Assembly (NCBI RefSeq): GCF_014651595.1 | Contig: NZ_BMXE01000005.1 | Location: forward strand, 186,001-250,000 | Reading direction: 5' to 3' | DNA from: Pseudovibrio japonicus | GTDB taxonomy: Bacteria > Pseudomonadota > Alphaproteobacteria > Rhizobiales > Stappiaceae | DNA length: 64,000 nt | Shown here: positions 17,767 to 26,421 of the stretch, one piece after another | Position numbering within the stretch: position 1 is the stretch's first letter | How the letters are laid out: the number at the start of each line of letters is the position of its first letter | The notes under the pieces: generated by a model | Told to the model about the DNA's origin: nothing | The model's database searches: none | The model's input: the letters and a program-made list of their open reading frames with translations, nothing else | Made by a program: the position numbers and the translations under genes

Positions 17767-17786
17767 CTTTGTTCTTTCGAACAAGG
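17767..17786 (+). promoter_or_regulatory. Inverted repeat over the DUF3224 ribosome binding site
   Basis: TTGTTC and GAACAA form 6-bp arms around a 4-nt loop, extendable to 8 bp with one mismatch. The right arm runs into the AGGAG that serves the DUF3224 start at 17795. In RNA the hairpin would hide part of this site. In DNA it could be an operator for the divergent AraC regulator, although AraC sites are more often direct repeats. Confidence 0.4.
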
Positions 17787-17794
17787 AGCTGACG

Positions 17795-18220
17795 ATGGTG
17801 AAGGTGGTATGCACATTTAATCTTCAAGAGTGGAAGGAAGAGGTTGTTGAGGTACTCTCTCAAACAGGAAAGGTGTCGTCTGTACGGGCGTGTGGCCCTC
17901 TTGAGGGAGATATTGCCGGCCAAGTGAACACGTTATATTTGCTTTATTATGTGACCGAGAAGCAGGGCAACTACACTGGATATACGCGAGTTTCGGGTCA
18001 TCATGACATGCGTGAAGGTACCTTTATTATCGAGGAAACCGGGGTGTTTGATGAGGAAGTTGTTCGTTCCTCGGTGCGCGTTGTTCCCGGTTCAGGAACT
18101 GGAGATTTCAAGGGTATTCTAGGCACAGGGAGTTTTGCTAGCTCCCATGGAAGCTCTGTTGAAAGTCGGTTTGAGTTGGAGTTTGCGGAGAGAGTTGAAA
18201 CCATGGGCACAAAGATGTGA
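17795..18220 (+). CDS. DUF3224 family protein
   Basis: This 141-residue protein has the DUF3224 pattern: an early GPLEGD-like segment, then GYTRVSGHHDMREGTF, GVFDEE and GTGDFKGILGTGSF near the end. The family is thought to fold as a small barrel like allene oxide cyclase; no activity is established. AGGAG lies 6 nt before the ATG, inside an inverted repeat. It lies divergent to an AraC regulator, a likely controller. Confidence 0.82.
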   Translation: MVKVVCTFNLQEWKEEVVEVLSQTGKVSSVRACGPLEGDIAGQVNTLYLLYYVTEKQGNYTGYTRVSGHHDMREGTFIIEETGVFDEEVVRSSVRVVPGSGTGDFKGILGTGSFASSHGSSVESRFELEFAERVETMGTKM

Positions 18221-18320
18221 TTAGGTAATTCTTAAAACTTCCCTTGGGTTATCTGCGTTTTCTGTTAGTTTTGCAGTGCACTATATATTGCAATAAGAGG
18301 ATGAGACGCAGGAACCCTAT

Positions 18321-19691
18321 ATGCCTTCTTCTCGTGACCATGAAGCAAATCGGATGACCGCTCGCATTGGCCGCTATGCCAAGGTTGGTGGTAATATGAG
18401 CGGTATTGCAGCCAAGCTTGCCGCTGGGAAGTTGCTTGGGTGGGAGCAGGACCCGACCAAGAATGCGACTGCTATTGCAGAAACTCTCGGCGAGCTAAAA
18501 GGGCCACTGATGAAGGTGGCACAACTGCTCTCGACCATACCGGACGCCGTTCCACCTGAATATGCGACTGAGTTGGCGAGCTTGCAGGCGAATGCGCCGC
18601 CGATGGGCTGGGCGTTTGTTAAGCGACGCATGCGTGCCGAGCTTGGGCCGGGTTGGCAAGACAAGTTTGACCGGTTCGAGAAGGAACCGGCTGCCGCAGC
18701 TTCTCTTGGTCAGGTGCATAAGGCTATGGATCTGGAAGGGGCTCTGCTTGCCTGTAAATTGCAGTACCCGGATATGGACAGTGCGGTTGAGGCAGATCTG
18801 AACCAGTTTAACATGCTGCTTGCTTTGCATCGGCGGTTCCGGCCTGCAATTGAAACTTCTGAAATTGAGAAAGAGATTGCCGATCGGCTGCGCGAAGAGC
18901 TGGATTATCGCAGGGAAGCGCGGCATTCCAGACTTTACGCCAATGTGTTTGCTGCGGATGAGCAGATTCGGGTTCCGGATGTGTTTGAAGATCTGTCAAC
19001 GCGTCGACTGCTTTCCATGTCTTGGTTGGAAGGTCGTCCGCTTTTAGCCTATCGGCAGGAGAAGCTGGAGGCACGCAACAAGATCGCGCAGGTTATGTTC
19101 AAGGCGTGGTGGCATCCGTTTGCGCAATATGGTGTGATCCATGGTGACCCGCATCTGGGGAACTACACGATCTTTGAGGACGGGACAGAGCCTGTGGGTG
19201 TCAACCTGCTGGACTATGGCTGTGTGCGCATCTTTCCGCCTGATTTTGTTCAGGGGGTCGTGGATCTGTACTATGGCTTGCTTGATGACCATCCAGAACG
19301 CGTTGTGGCGGCTTATGAGACATGGGGTTTCAACGGGCTGACAAATGAGCTCATCGAGACGCTAAATATTTGGGCCAACTTCATTTTTGGGCCACTGCTG
19401 AGTGACCGGGTCCGCTCCATTGCCGATGGTGTTTCGCCTGCGACTTATGGGCGAAACGAGGCGTTCCGGGTGCATCAGTCTCTCAAAGAGCTGGGGCCGG
19501 TGAAGATCCCTCGTTACTTTGTCTTTATGGACCGAGCGGCTATTGGGCTGGGGTCTGTGTTCCTCCATTTGAGGGCCGAACTTAATTTCCACCGTCTGTT
19601 TAACGAGCAGATTGATGGTTTTGGGCAGGATGCCCTGACGGCCCATCAAAAGCATCAGTTGGACCTGTGCGGATTGACTGATGAGCGCTGA
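18321..19691 (+). CDS. ABC1/UbiB (COQ8-like) atypical kinase
   Basis: This 456-residue protein belongs to the UbiB/COQ8/ADCK family, ATP-binding proteins that support ubiquinone synthesis and other lipid tasks. Visible motifs are the N-terminal helix motif GPLMKVAQLLST (KxAQ in place of the usual KxGQ), the family's alanine-rich loop AAAASLGQVH in place of a glycine-rich loop, the nucleotide lysine in LACKLQYP, the HGDPHLGN catalytic loop and LLDYGC at the DFG-like position. There is no C-terminal membrane pair as in E. coli UbiB. This matches a second alphaproteobacterial group rather than the ubi-operon gene. Confidence 0.9.
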   Translation: MPSSRDHEANRMTARIGRYAKVGGNMSGIAAKLAAGKLLGWEQDPTKNATAIAETLGELKGPLMKVAQLLSTIPDAVPPEYATELASLQANAPPMGWAFVKRRMRAELGPGWQDKFDRFEKEPAAAASLGQVHKAMDLEGALLACKLQYPDMDSAVEADLNQFNMLLALHRRFRPAIETSEIEKEIADRLREELDYRREARHSRLYANVFAADEQIRVPDVFEDLSTRRLLSMSWLEGRPLLAYRQEKLEARNKIAQVMFKAWWHPFAQYGVIHGDPHLGNYTIFEDGTEPVGVNLLDYGCVRIFPPDFVQGVVDLYYGLLDDHPERVVAAYETWGFNGLTNELIETLNIWANFIFGPLLSDRVRSIADGVSPATYGRNEAFRVHQSLKELGPVKIPRYFVFMDRAAIGLGSVFLHLRAELNFHRLFNEQIDGFGQDALTAHQKHQLDLCGLTDER

Positions 19692-19827
19692 GGCACTTAC
19701 TCTCCCAGTTGGAATTATCCCCGAAGCCGAGGTTATTTCCGAGGTGGTTCTTTAGGGAAGTTGCGTCACCCGACAATGTGGTGTTAAAGACTGATATCAG
19801 GAAAACTACTTGTTTCGAGGGGGAAAC

Positions 19828-20112
19828 ATGGCTGACGGGAGTGCGTCTGTTATGGATTATAAGGAACACGAGAAGACCTACAAGAACTTCATCAACTTCT
19901 CAAAAGTTGGAATTCTTGCAGCTCTCACATTTGTACTCGCTATTGCAATGGTTGGATTTGGTGGCACTGCCGGGACGGTATGGGCAAGCATCACCACAGT
20001 CGCAACTGTGATTGCAGCAGGTGTTGGAATGGCATCTGGCGATAGGTCCCACGTTGTGCCAGGGATCGTCTTCCTGCTTGCGGGCGTGGTGACAATTGTA
20101 CTGACAGTCTAA
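19828..20112 (+). CDS. aa3-type cytochrome c oxidase subunit IV-like, long form
   Basis: This 94-residue membrane protein begins, after ten residues, with MDYKEHEKTYKNF, the motif of bacterial aa3 oxidase subunit IV (COX4_pro_2). The usual protein has about 50 residues and one membrane helix. Here three hydrophobic segments can be seen, starting VGILAALTFVL, VWASITTVATV and VVPGIVFLLAG. The ATG at 19828 has GAGGGGG at good spacing. No other oxidase subunit genes are nearby. It ends in a terminator. Confidence 0.8.
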   Translation: MADGSASVMDYKEHEKTYKNFINFSKVGILAALTFVLAIAMVGFGGTAGTVWASITTVATVIAAGVGMASGDRSHVVPGIVFLLAGVVTIVLTV

Positions 20113-20143
20113 GAAACCTCCGGGTTTTAGAAGTTTTTTGAGG

Positions 20144-20174
20144 ATCGCAGGAACCGTGTGTTTCTGCGATTTTT
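20144..20174 (+). terminator. Terminator of the subunit IV-like gene
   Basis: A 7-bp stem, ATCGCAG with CTGCGAT, is followed by five T residues, 32 nt after the stop codon. Confidence 0.8.
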
Positions 20175-20270
20175 CATTTCAACCCCGAAATCTGCCAGAA
20201 GCGCTGCCCTTTTCCGATCATTATTGAAGGATAAGGTTTTTAGTAAAGTTGTTATGAGTTCGGGTATCTT

Positions 20271-21584
20271 ATGTCTACTGCGCAAACTGTTCGCGTTCTT
20301 CTGCGCTGTTCGTTGCTACTTGCAATCTTCATTGTGGTTGCAATTGTGTCATCGCCTTCGCATTCCGCTGCACCTGATCCGGGGTTCTCTCAGGTTCTGA
20401 GGGACGAGGGTCTCACAGTGCGTGGCGACAATTACGAGATTGTACCTCCGGTTTTGCGCGACGGGACGTTACTCGTTTATAATCTCAAAGTTCAAGGCAA
20501 AACCTACAAAGTGCACGGAACAGCGACTTTGAAGAAGCGCATCAATGAGCTTTATGCGGTTGAGAACATCGAGAAGCTGGATACGGTTTCTCAGGCGGGT
20601 GAGGGCGTCGTAACGGCGGTTGCCAAACCTTTAAGGTTTCTTGGCAATCTGGTGACAGCTCCGAAGCAAACCTTGAGCTCAACAGTTGATGGTGTTGGCT
20701 TGTTGTATAATGGGACTGTGAATGCAATCAACGGCAAGGCTGGTACGACTGCTCGTTCGCAAGGCGACCCGCAAGAGCCATCTACGGTCAAAAGTATTGC
20801 TGCTGCAGTGGTGGGGCGAGATAAAGCACGTCGGTACATTGCAGTTGCAGCGAACGTGGACCCTTACACAACGTTTCCTCCCCTATCAGATGCGCTTGAT
20901 GAAGCTGCCTGGGCCTATGCAACATCCAACCGTTTGACTAACCTTGCCACCATCTTTATTCCCGGTGGTGTCGGGACTGCCGTTTACGGTGTCGTGACGA
21001 CAACCAATTTTAGTGAATCGCTCAAGGCCAGTCCTACGGTCGCGGATGAAACCATGCGCGAGATGCTTAGTGAGATGGCTATCCCCCAGCCCGCGACACA
21101 AGCCTTCCTGAGTGCGACTTCTATGACGCGTGGTGAGAAGATTGTGTTTGTTGCAAGTCTTAAAGCGCTGAAGGGTGTTCAGGGTCGAAGTGCGCTGGTT
21201 GATCAGGTTAGTCGCAAAGGCGTTTCGCAGGACGCTGGTTACTATTATCTTCTGGGCCTGATGATGATTGCTGATTATCACATTGATAGTGAGCGTCTTG
21301 TTTCTGTAGAGCTTGTTGATGGCGTTCCAGTTGGTACGACGCGTACCGGTCGCAAGGTTGCCTTTGTTGCAGGAGACAGAATTGGTTGGGACGCGCAGCA
21401 ATCTGCGACCATGCTTGATATTGCTGGCCGGATCAGTCATGCCCGTTCGGAGACTGGTACAAATGCGCTGCGTGTGCTGGGGCTGGTTCATCCCATGCTG
21501 AAAACTGAGCTTGGAGCTATGAACTGGGTTATCCGCGAAAAAGCGCCCTTGGCAACTTTTGCAGAAATTGACGTAACCAGCTGA
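20271..21584 (+). CDS. Secreted protein of unknown function
   Basis: I do not recognise the family. The 437-residue product has a signal peptide (residues 1-33, hydrophobic stretch LLLAIFIVVAIV, likely cleavage after SHSAA). The mature part contains KVQGKTYKVHGTATLKKRI, a small-residue-rich centre with GKAGTTARSQGD and FIPGGVGTAVYGV, and a long C-terminal part with an aromatic-rich GYYYLLG. No catalytic motif stands out. It appears to be transcribed alone. Confidence 0.75.
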   Translation: MSTAQTVRVLLRCSLLLAIFIVVAIVSSPSHSAAPDPGFSQVLRDEGLTVRGDNYEIVPPVLRDGTLLVYNLKVQGKTYKVHGTATLKKRINELYAVENIEKLDTVSQAGEGVVTAVAKPLRFLGNLVTAPKQTLSSTVDGVGLLYNGTVNAINGKAGTTARSQGDPQEPSTVKSIAAAVVGRDKARRYIAVAANVDPYTTFPPLSDALDEAAWAYATSNRLTNLATIFIPGGVGTAVYGVVTTTNFSESLKASPTVADETMREMLSEMAIPQPATQAFLSATSMTRGEKIVFVASLKALKGVQGRSALVDQVSRKGVSQDAGYYYLLGLMMIADYHIDSERLVSVELVDGVPVGTTRTGRKVAFVAGDRIGWDAQQSATMLDIAGRISHARSETGTNALRVLGLVHPMLKTELGAMNWVIREKAPLATFAEIDVTS

Positions 21585-21724
21585 TTAAAAATGTGTTTGG
21601 GGTGAACTCTGAAAGTGCCACCCGAAAACCCAAGGAGCAACATTCAAAATATCGGTGCTTATGGTGAGAGCGCGCTGGCAGGTGATTGGCAGCGCCTTAC
21701 GCCCTTTCATGATCGAGGTGGTCC

Positions 21725-22495
21725 ATGAAAATTGCCGATATACTCGATAAGGCTTCTATGCCGATTGCTTCACCTGCTTACCCTAAAGGGCCATACAGGT
21801 ATATAGACCGCGAGTTTTTGGTGGTCTCCTATGAAAGTGATCCTGACGCCATTCGCGCAGCATTGCCCGAACCTTTGGAGCCGGATGGGTCCAATACGGT
21901 GATGTTTGAGGTGATCCGGATGCCGGACTCCGCTGGCTTTGGGGATTACACCGAATCCGGTATTGTGATTCCCGCCAAGTATCACGACAAACCAGTTAAC
22001 TTCACTCAGCAGATGTTTCTTGATGATGCGCCTCCGATCTTTGGTGGGCGAGAGATCTGGGGGTTTCCGAAGAAACTCGGTCATCCAAAGTTGAGCGTGA
22101 AGGGAGCGACGTTGACGGGGCACCTGGAGTTTGACGGGGTGACGATCGCCATCGCGACCATGGGCTATAAGTATCAGCATCTCCTGTATGATGTTGAGCA
22201 TGGGACACAATGCCATCCCGATGCTGTTCTCAAAAAGCTGCAGAAAACCCAAGTGAACCTGAAGCTGATCCCTGATGTGGATGGTTCTCTGGCGATTGCA
22301 CAACTGGTTGCCTATGAGGTTTCCGATGTCACGGTGAAGGGGGCCTGGTCCGGCCCTGCAAGCTTGCAATTGTTCCACCATGCAAATGCTCCGGTTGCTG
22401 AATTGCCGATGCTCAAATCACTTGGCGGGGTTCATTTCATCACGGATCTTACGCTACCTTATGGCAGGGTCATGTATGACTACCTGAACCCCTAA
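21725..22495 (+). CDS. adc: Acetoacetate decarboxylase
   Basis: This 256-residue enzyme should decarboxylate acetoacetate to acetone and CO2, or act on a related beta-keto acid. The active-site segment is GREIWGFPKKLGHP, with the adjacent lysine pair that forms the Schiff base and lowers its pKa. The N-terminal PRYIDREFLV-like start (YRYIDREFLVVSYE) and the QQMFLDD segment match the family. GAGGTGG precedes the ATG. Its TAA overlaps an ATG of the next frame, but the better start of that gene lies 27 nt on. Acetone formation is the family role; flux here is unproven. Confidence 0.93.
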   Translation: MKIADILDKASMPIASPAYPKGPYRYIDREFLVVSYESDPDAIRAALPEPLEPDGSNTVMFEVIRMPDSAGFGDYTESGIVIPAKYHDKPVNFTQQMFLDDAPPIFGGREIWGFPKKLGHPKLSVKGATLTGHLEFDGVTIAIATMGYKYQHLLYDVEHGTQCHPDAVLKKLQKTQVNLKLIPDVDGSLAIAQLVAYEVSDVTVKGAWSGPASLQLFHHANAPVAELPMLKSLGGVHFITDLTLPYGRVMYDYLNP

Positions 22496-22521
22496 TGAGT
22501 TTCCTGAAGGGGAGGTGCCTC

Positions 22522-23430
22522 ATGCAACGCTATTTCGGGGTTCTCTGGTGTGTGATGGTCAGCTTTCTTGCTGGGCTCGAATGGCTGCCCCATGCGGCTG
22601 GTTTTGAGTTGAAGCCATTCAAGGATGAGCTGTTTGCCTACCCGCGTGTGCTCGAACAGGCGATGGATGGGGCTTTCTTGCGGCTTGATTATCAGATCCA
22701 GCGGGATTTAAGGGACCGTGATGAGGTGCCTGAGCGGCGGGTTGACGGGCGTTATGTTTCAAGCAGGCCTTCCTGGTATGTGCGAGAACGCTCTGCAGTG
22801 CTTGCGGGTAGCAAACGCAAGCATATCCGTGTTGGGATACCTGATGGGGATACGAGACTGCTGTTAGTTTATCTGCATGGCAAGGGAGGGAACCGAAAGC
22901 AGGGTAATGCGGACTGGACGTTTGGGGGGAACTTCAATCGCCTCAAAAACCTTATGGTGCGGAATCAAGGGGTCTATCTGTCTCCGGATGTGAAGCTTGA
23001 AAGCCCAAGGGGTACGCAGGAAATCCGCGAGTTGGTTGCGCAATACCGGCAGGAAGCGCCGCGGGCCAAGGTGATTGTTGCCTGTGGTTCGATGGGCTCG
23101 CAGGTTTGTTATGCGCTTGCGGATGATGCAGGTGTTGCAGGTCCGCTGAGCGGCCTGTTTATTCTGGGAGGTGCAACGGATCGGCGACTATTGACCAGTG
23201 AAGCGGTCAGATCAGGTGTGCCGATCGTGTTTGGGCATGGAAGTGCTGATCGGGTTTACAGCTGGGAGAAGCAATACCAGTTGTTTCAGGCGGTCATTTC
23301 GAGAAAGAAAGGCTATCCGGTGCGCTTTCGGTTGTTCGAGACTGGCTCTCACGGAACGCCCATCCGGATGATAGATTGGCGTGATGAGATTAACTGGATG
23401 CTGTCTGGCGCTGCAAAAGATGAGCAATAA
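22522..23430 (+). CDS. Exported alpha/beta hydrolase
   Basis: This 302-residue product from the ATG at 22522 has GGGGAGG 6 nt upstream and a signal peptide ending near LPHAAG. A hydrolase core follows from about residue 90: the oxyanion-type LLVYLHGKGG, a nucleophile serine in CGSMGSQ, an acid in HGSADRVY and a histidine in TGSHGTP. The substrate is unknown. It follows acetoacetate decarboxylase by 26 nt, so the two are probably cotranscribed; any shared pathway is inference. A shared terminator hairpin follows the stop. Confidence 0.78.
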   Translation: MQRYFGVLWCVMVSFLAGLEWLPHAAGFELKPFKDELFAYPRVLEQAMDGAFLRLDYQIQRDLRDRDEVPERRVDGRYVSSRPSWYVRERSAVLAGSKRKHIRVGIPDGDTRLLLVYLHGKGGNRKQGNADWTFGGNFNRLKNLMVRNQGVYLSPDVKLESPRGTQEIRELVAQYRQEAPRAKVIVACGSMGSQVCYALADDAGVAGPLSGLFILGGATDRRLLTSEAVRSGVPIVFGHGSADRVYSWEKQYQLFQAVISRKKGYPVRFRLFETGSHGTPIRMIDWRDEINWMLSGAAKDEQ

Positions 23431-23431
23431 A

Positions 23432-23452
23432 AAGGCCGGTAAACCGGCCTTT
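23432..23452. terminator. Bidirectional terminator between convergent genes
   Basis: A perfect hairpin, AAGGCCGGT - AA - ACCGGCCTT, lies between two convergent stops. On the minus strand it is followed by five T residues, so it best serves the TPR lipoprotein gene. On the plus strand the T-run is short. Confidence 0.8.
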
Positions 23453-23473
23453 GGAGACTGAATGGGGGCTGGC

Positions 23474-24334
23474 TTAAGCTTGTGGCACACCCGTTGTTAC
23501 AGCCAAACGTTTGAAGCCGTCCCGTGCGGTCTGGTTCGTCGCAGAAATCTGCAGAGCTCTGCTGTAAGACTGGCGTGCTTCGGTGACCTGGCCGAGAGCT
23601 TCTTCTGCACGACCACGGTTTGCCCAGGCGGATGCGGATTGGCCGTTCAGTGCGATTGCCGCGTTGAAATCCTTTAGAGCGGACTTTGCATCTCCGAGAG
23701 AAAGATAGGTTGCTCCGCGCGCGATCAAAGGTGAGTAGGCGCGAGAGTTCAGGCCGACTGCTGCGGAAAAGTCATTCAACGCCGCTTCCTGCATGCCCTG
23801 TGCCTGATAGATGAGTCCGCGGTTGTGGTAGGCCTGTGCGTCACCGGAGTTCAGGCGGATGACTTCGTTGTAATCGCGCAGGGCTGCCGTGTTCTGACCA
23901 ATTGAACGATAGGTGTTCCCGCGACCGTTGAGAGCCTTCACGTAGTCAGCTTTAATGGACAGTGCTTTGCTGTAGTCCTGTATGGCCTGAGAGGTATTGC
24001 CTTTGCGGCGCTCTACGAGCGCACGGTTTGCATAAGCTTGATAGGAACTGGGCCGTAGCCGTAGAGACTTGTTGAAGTCTTCGATTGCCTGATCAAGGCG
24101 TCCGGCTTTTGCGTAGGCGATACCACGTTTGTTATAAGCGTCCGCATCGACAGGATTGGTTTCGATCACAGCACTCAGACTATCGATGTTGGAGGATGAG
24201 CCAACAGCTTTGTCGATAGGTACATTCTGATAAACAAGGCTGGATGAGTTGGATTGGCATGCTGCGACGCCTAAGGCGAGCAGGCACACGCAGGCGCCTT
24301 TAGCCAGTTTAATGTTCACGAGAATGTGCCCCAT
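23474..24334 (-). CDS. TPR-repeat lipoprotein
   Basis: This 286-residue protein has a lipoprotein signal with lipobox VAAC (cysteine at about 26), followed by six or so tetratricopeptide repeats from residue 60 to the end, for example AYNKRGIAYAKAGRLDQAI and AYANRALVERRKGNTSQAI. It is similar in design to NlpI and to PilF-like pilotins. It should be an anchored scaffold protein in the periplasm. It lies downstream of rpsU on the same strand, but a terminator hairpin separates them. Confidence 0.87.
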   Translation of the reverse strand: MGHILVNIKLAKGACVCLLALGVAACQSNSSSLVYQNVPIDKAVGSSSNIDSLSAVIETNPVDADAYNKRGIAYAKAGRLDQAIEDFNKSLRLRPSSYQAYANRALVERRKGNTSQAIQDYSKALSIKADYVKALNGRGNTYRSIGQNTAALRDYNEVIRLNSGDAQAYHNRGLIYQAQGMQEAALNDFSAAVGLNSRAYSPLIARGATYLSLGDAKSALKDFNAAIALNGQSASAWANRGRAEEALGQVTEARQSYSRALQISATNQTARDGFKRLAVTTGVPQA

Positions 24335-24416
24335 TCTTGAAGTGTCCTTGCAATAACACAGTAGCCTACATCTTAGTGTGGCAAAAAAAGGTCGAATGAA
24401 CCAGCAGAAACAACAA

Positions 24417-24448
24417 ACGGACCAACCGGGGTGCCGGATGGTCCGTTT
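24417..24448 (-). terminator. Terminator of rpsU
   Basis: On the minus strand the arms ACGGACCA and TGGTCCGT, extended inward by CCGG pairs, form a long hairpin followed by T residues. It lies about 80 nt past the rpsU stop and before the TPR lipoprotein gene. Confidence 0.75.
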
Positions 24449-24530
24449 TAAATTCTAATTCCAGAAGAAGCGCAGGCCTGTTTCAGGCATCGCTGAACCT
24501 TAGCTGTGCGCAGTCCCGGATATGGCCGAA

Positions 24531-24755
24531 TTAACGACGACCTTTGCCGACCAGCAGGCCTTCACGCTGTGCGCGCTTACGAGCCAGCTTGCGAGTGCGG
24601 CGGATAGCTTCAGCCTTTTCGCGAGCCTTCTTTTCAGATGGCTTTTCGTAGTGGCCACGAAGCTTCATTTCACGGAAGATGCCTTCACGCTGCATCTTTT
24701 TCTTAAGCGCTTTCAGCGCCTGATCGACGTTATTATCGCGAACGAGAACCTGCAC
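24531..24755 (-). CDS. rpsU: 30S ribosomal protein S21
   Basis: This is bS21, a small-subunit protein near the anti-Shine-Dalgarno end of 16S rRNA that helps initiate translation. The sequence reads [19 protein letters not shown], then [12 protein letters not shown] and a basic C-terminus. I chose the GTG at 24755, which gives 74 residues, the typical N-terminus and AAGGA 8 nt upstream. An in-frame ATG at 24791 would add 12 residues not typical of the family. Confidence 0.95.
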   Translation of the reverse strand: MQVLVRDNNVDQALKALKKKMQREGIFREMKLRGHYEKPSEKKAREKAEAIRRTRKLARKRAQREGLLVGKGRR

Positions 24756-25441
24756 GCGTTTATCCTTACCTTCGAGCGTTCCGGATAGCATCCTCAGAAC
24801 GACATAGATGAAATGATTGATAGCGATACTTAGCGAATGTCTACGGGCTACAAGAACACCGTCGCCGCTGATGCGTCGCTTCTTGACGGGGTAACTAGCA
24901 GACTGAGTGTGGGCTGTCTAGCTCCTTACTTGGGAATCTATGTTAATTTATAGATGGGATAGGGGGGAATACCTCTCGATAAGCAAGGCAATCGCAGCAG
25001 CATCCGATTGTATTCTTCAAATCGGCCTGCCGAGGCACTCTTCACTAAAGTAAAAGATAAGTAAAAATTACTTTCAAAATTCGCTATGACTTAGGTATCT
25101 GACCTGTTGCGACCATATGCAATCTTTAGTTGCATTGGTGGGGTGCTCTCCTTTTATGCGGAAAAAAGTCGTAAGAGCTTTTCTGAACGGTGGAAATCTA
25201 GGTGGAAATTTGAGTGAAACTTGCTTCAAACGACGTTCGCTCCCATTCGCCCCGGTACTGAGTCGGGTAACTTCATTTTGCCCTATCGGTGGTGGTGTTG
25301 AAGAGCGCGTTTTGAACCCGTGGGATGATTATTGAGAAAACTCTCGGTTCTTGTTCTCGGCAAGGGGTTTATGCGTGCAGGTGGATCATGCATACTCCGA
25401 GGGTCTTATTTGGGTAATCGATCAGAAGAAAGAATAAAGTA
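24756..25441. other. Long intergenic region, no gene seen
   Basis: This region of almost 700 bp lies between the divergent rpsU and amidotransferase genes and should hold both promoters. A 72-codon frame at 25117-25335 lacks a ribosome binding site and family resemblance, so I do not call it. A small inverted pair, TGCAA and TTGCA, sits near 25118-25134. Nothing else stands out. Confidence 0.5.
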
Positions 25442-26236
25442 ATGTGCCGCTGGCTTGCGTACCGTGGAGCTCCCATTTTTATGGAAGAGCTCGTTTCTAT
25501 GCCCAACCACTCTCTGATCGCGCAGAGCATGCATTCTGCAGAAGCCAAAGTGAACACGAATGGGGATGGCTTCGGGATTGGGTGGTATGCACACAAAGCG
25601 GAGCCGGGCCTTTACCGTGATACGCAGCCTGCGTGGGGCGATGAAAACCTCTTAAGCATTACCAAGCAAGTGAAGTCCTCTTTGTTCTTTGCTCATGTGC
25701 GTGCGTCTACGGGCACGGCGACGTCCCGCCCCAACTGTCACCCGTTTGCTGTTGGCAAATGGATGTTTATGCATAATGGGCAGATCGGGGGGTATGATGA
25801 TATTCGCCGGCAGATCGAAAATCTTATCAGCGATGACTTCTACCGGTACCGGCAGGGGACGACGGACAGTGAAGCTCTGTTTCTTGCCATGTTGAGCCAT
25901 GGTCTGTCTGAGGACCCTGTGGGCGCTGTGCAACAGGTGCTCGTGAAAACGCTCGAGATTATGCATTGCAATAAAGTCATTGCTCCCTTGCGTGTGGTGA
26001 TGGCCTTAACTGATGGCGAGCGTCTTTACGCGGTGCGTTGCTCTAGCGACAATATCGTACCGAGCTTGTATTATCGCTTACATAACAGCAATTTGAGTAT
26101 TGTTTCCGAGCCGTTGGAGAAGGGTGGCCAAGGCTGGTATGAAGTGCCGTGCGGGCACGTAATGGTTTACGGTGGTGATACGGCGCCTTGCTTTATTCCT
26201 CTGGACATTCCCAGAGAGTTTTGCGAAGTAGCATAG
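25442..26236 (+). CDS. Class II glutamine amidotransferase (YafJ-like)
   Basis: This 264-residue protein is of the Ntn-hydrolase amidotransferase type (GATase_6, YafJ group). Cys2 (MCRWLAYRG) is the nucleophile exposed when Met1 is removed, which fixes the start. Other site residues lie in NGDGFGIGWY, FAHVRAST and FMHNGQIGG. It has no synthetase domain, so it acts alone or with an unknown partner; the YafJ group's role is poorly known. A weak terminator follows. Confidence 0.9.
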   Translation: MCRWLAYRGAPIFMEELVSMPNHSLIAQSMHSAEAKVNTNGDGFGIGWYAHKAEPGLYRDTQPAWGDENLLSITKQVKSSLFFAHVRASTGTATSRPNCHPFAVGKWMFMHNGQIGGYDDIRRQIENLISDDFYRYRQGTTDSEALFLAMLSHGLSEDPVGAVQQVLVKTLEIMHCNKVIAPLRVVMALTDGERLYAVRCSSDNIVPSLYYRLHNSNLSIVSEPLEKGGQGWYEVPCGHVMVYGGDTAPCFIPLDIPREFCEVA

Positions 26237-26272
26237 TCAACATTTTTTTGAGCGGTCTTGCCTAGGCAGCAA

Positions 26273-26293
26273 ACCGCTTGCGAAAGTGGCGGT
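26273..26293 (+). terminator. Possible terminator after the amidotransferase
   Basis: The arms ACCGC and GCGGT with an 11-nt loop are followed by a T-rich stretch (CTGTTTCTTTT), 36 nt after the stop. The stem is short. Confidence 0.4.
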
Positions 26294-26421
26294 CTGTTTC
26301 TTTTATAGGAAGCTTCCTCCCAGCGAGATGTAGCGGTCAATTGCGGACTGCGGTTTCGTTTATGTTCTTGAGAGGCTCAAGTTCTGGAGGGGTTCCATGC
26401 CCTTTTCTTCAGGAGCTTATG

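Noticed and set aside
25117-25335. 72-codon open frame in the rpsU upstream gap
   Set aside because: No ribosome binding site, no recognisable pattern, and a long gap on both sides.
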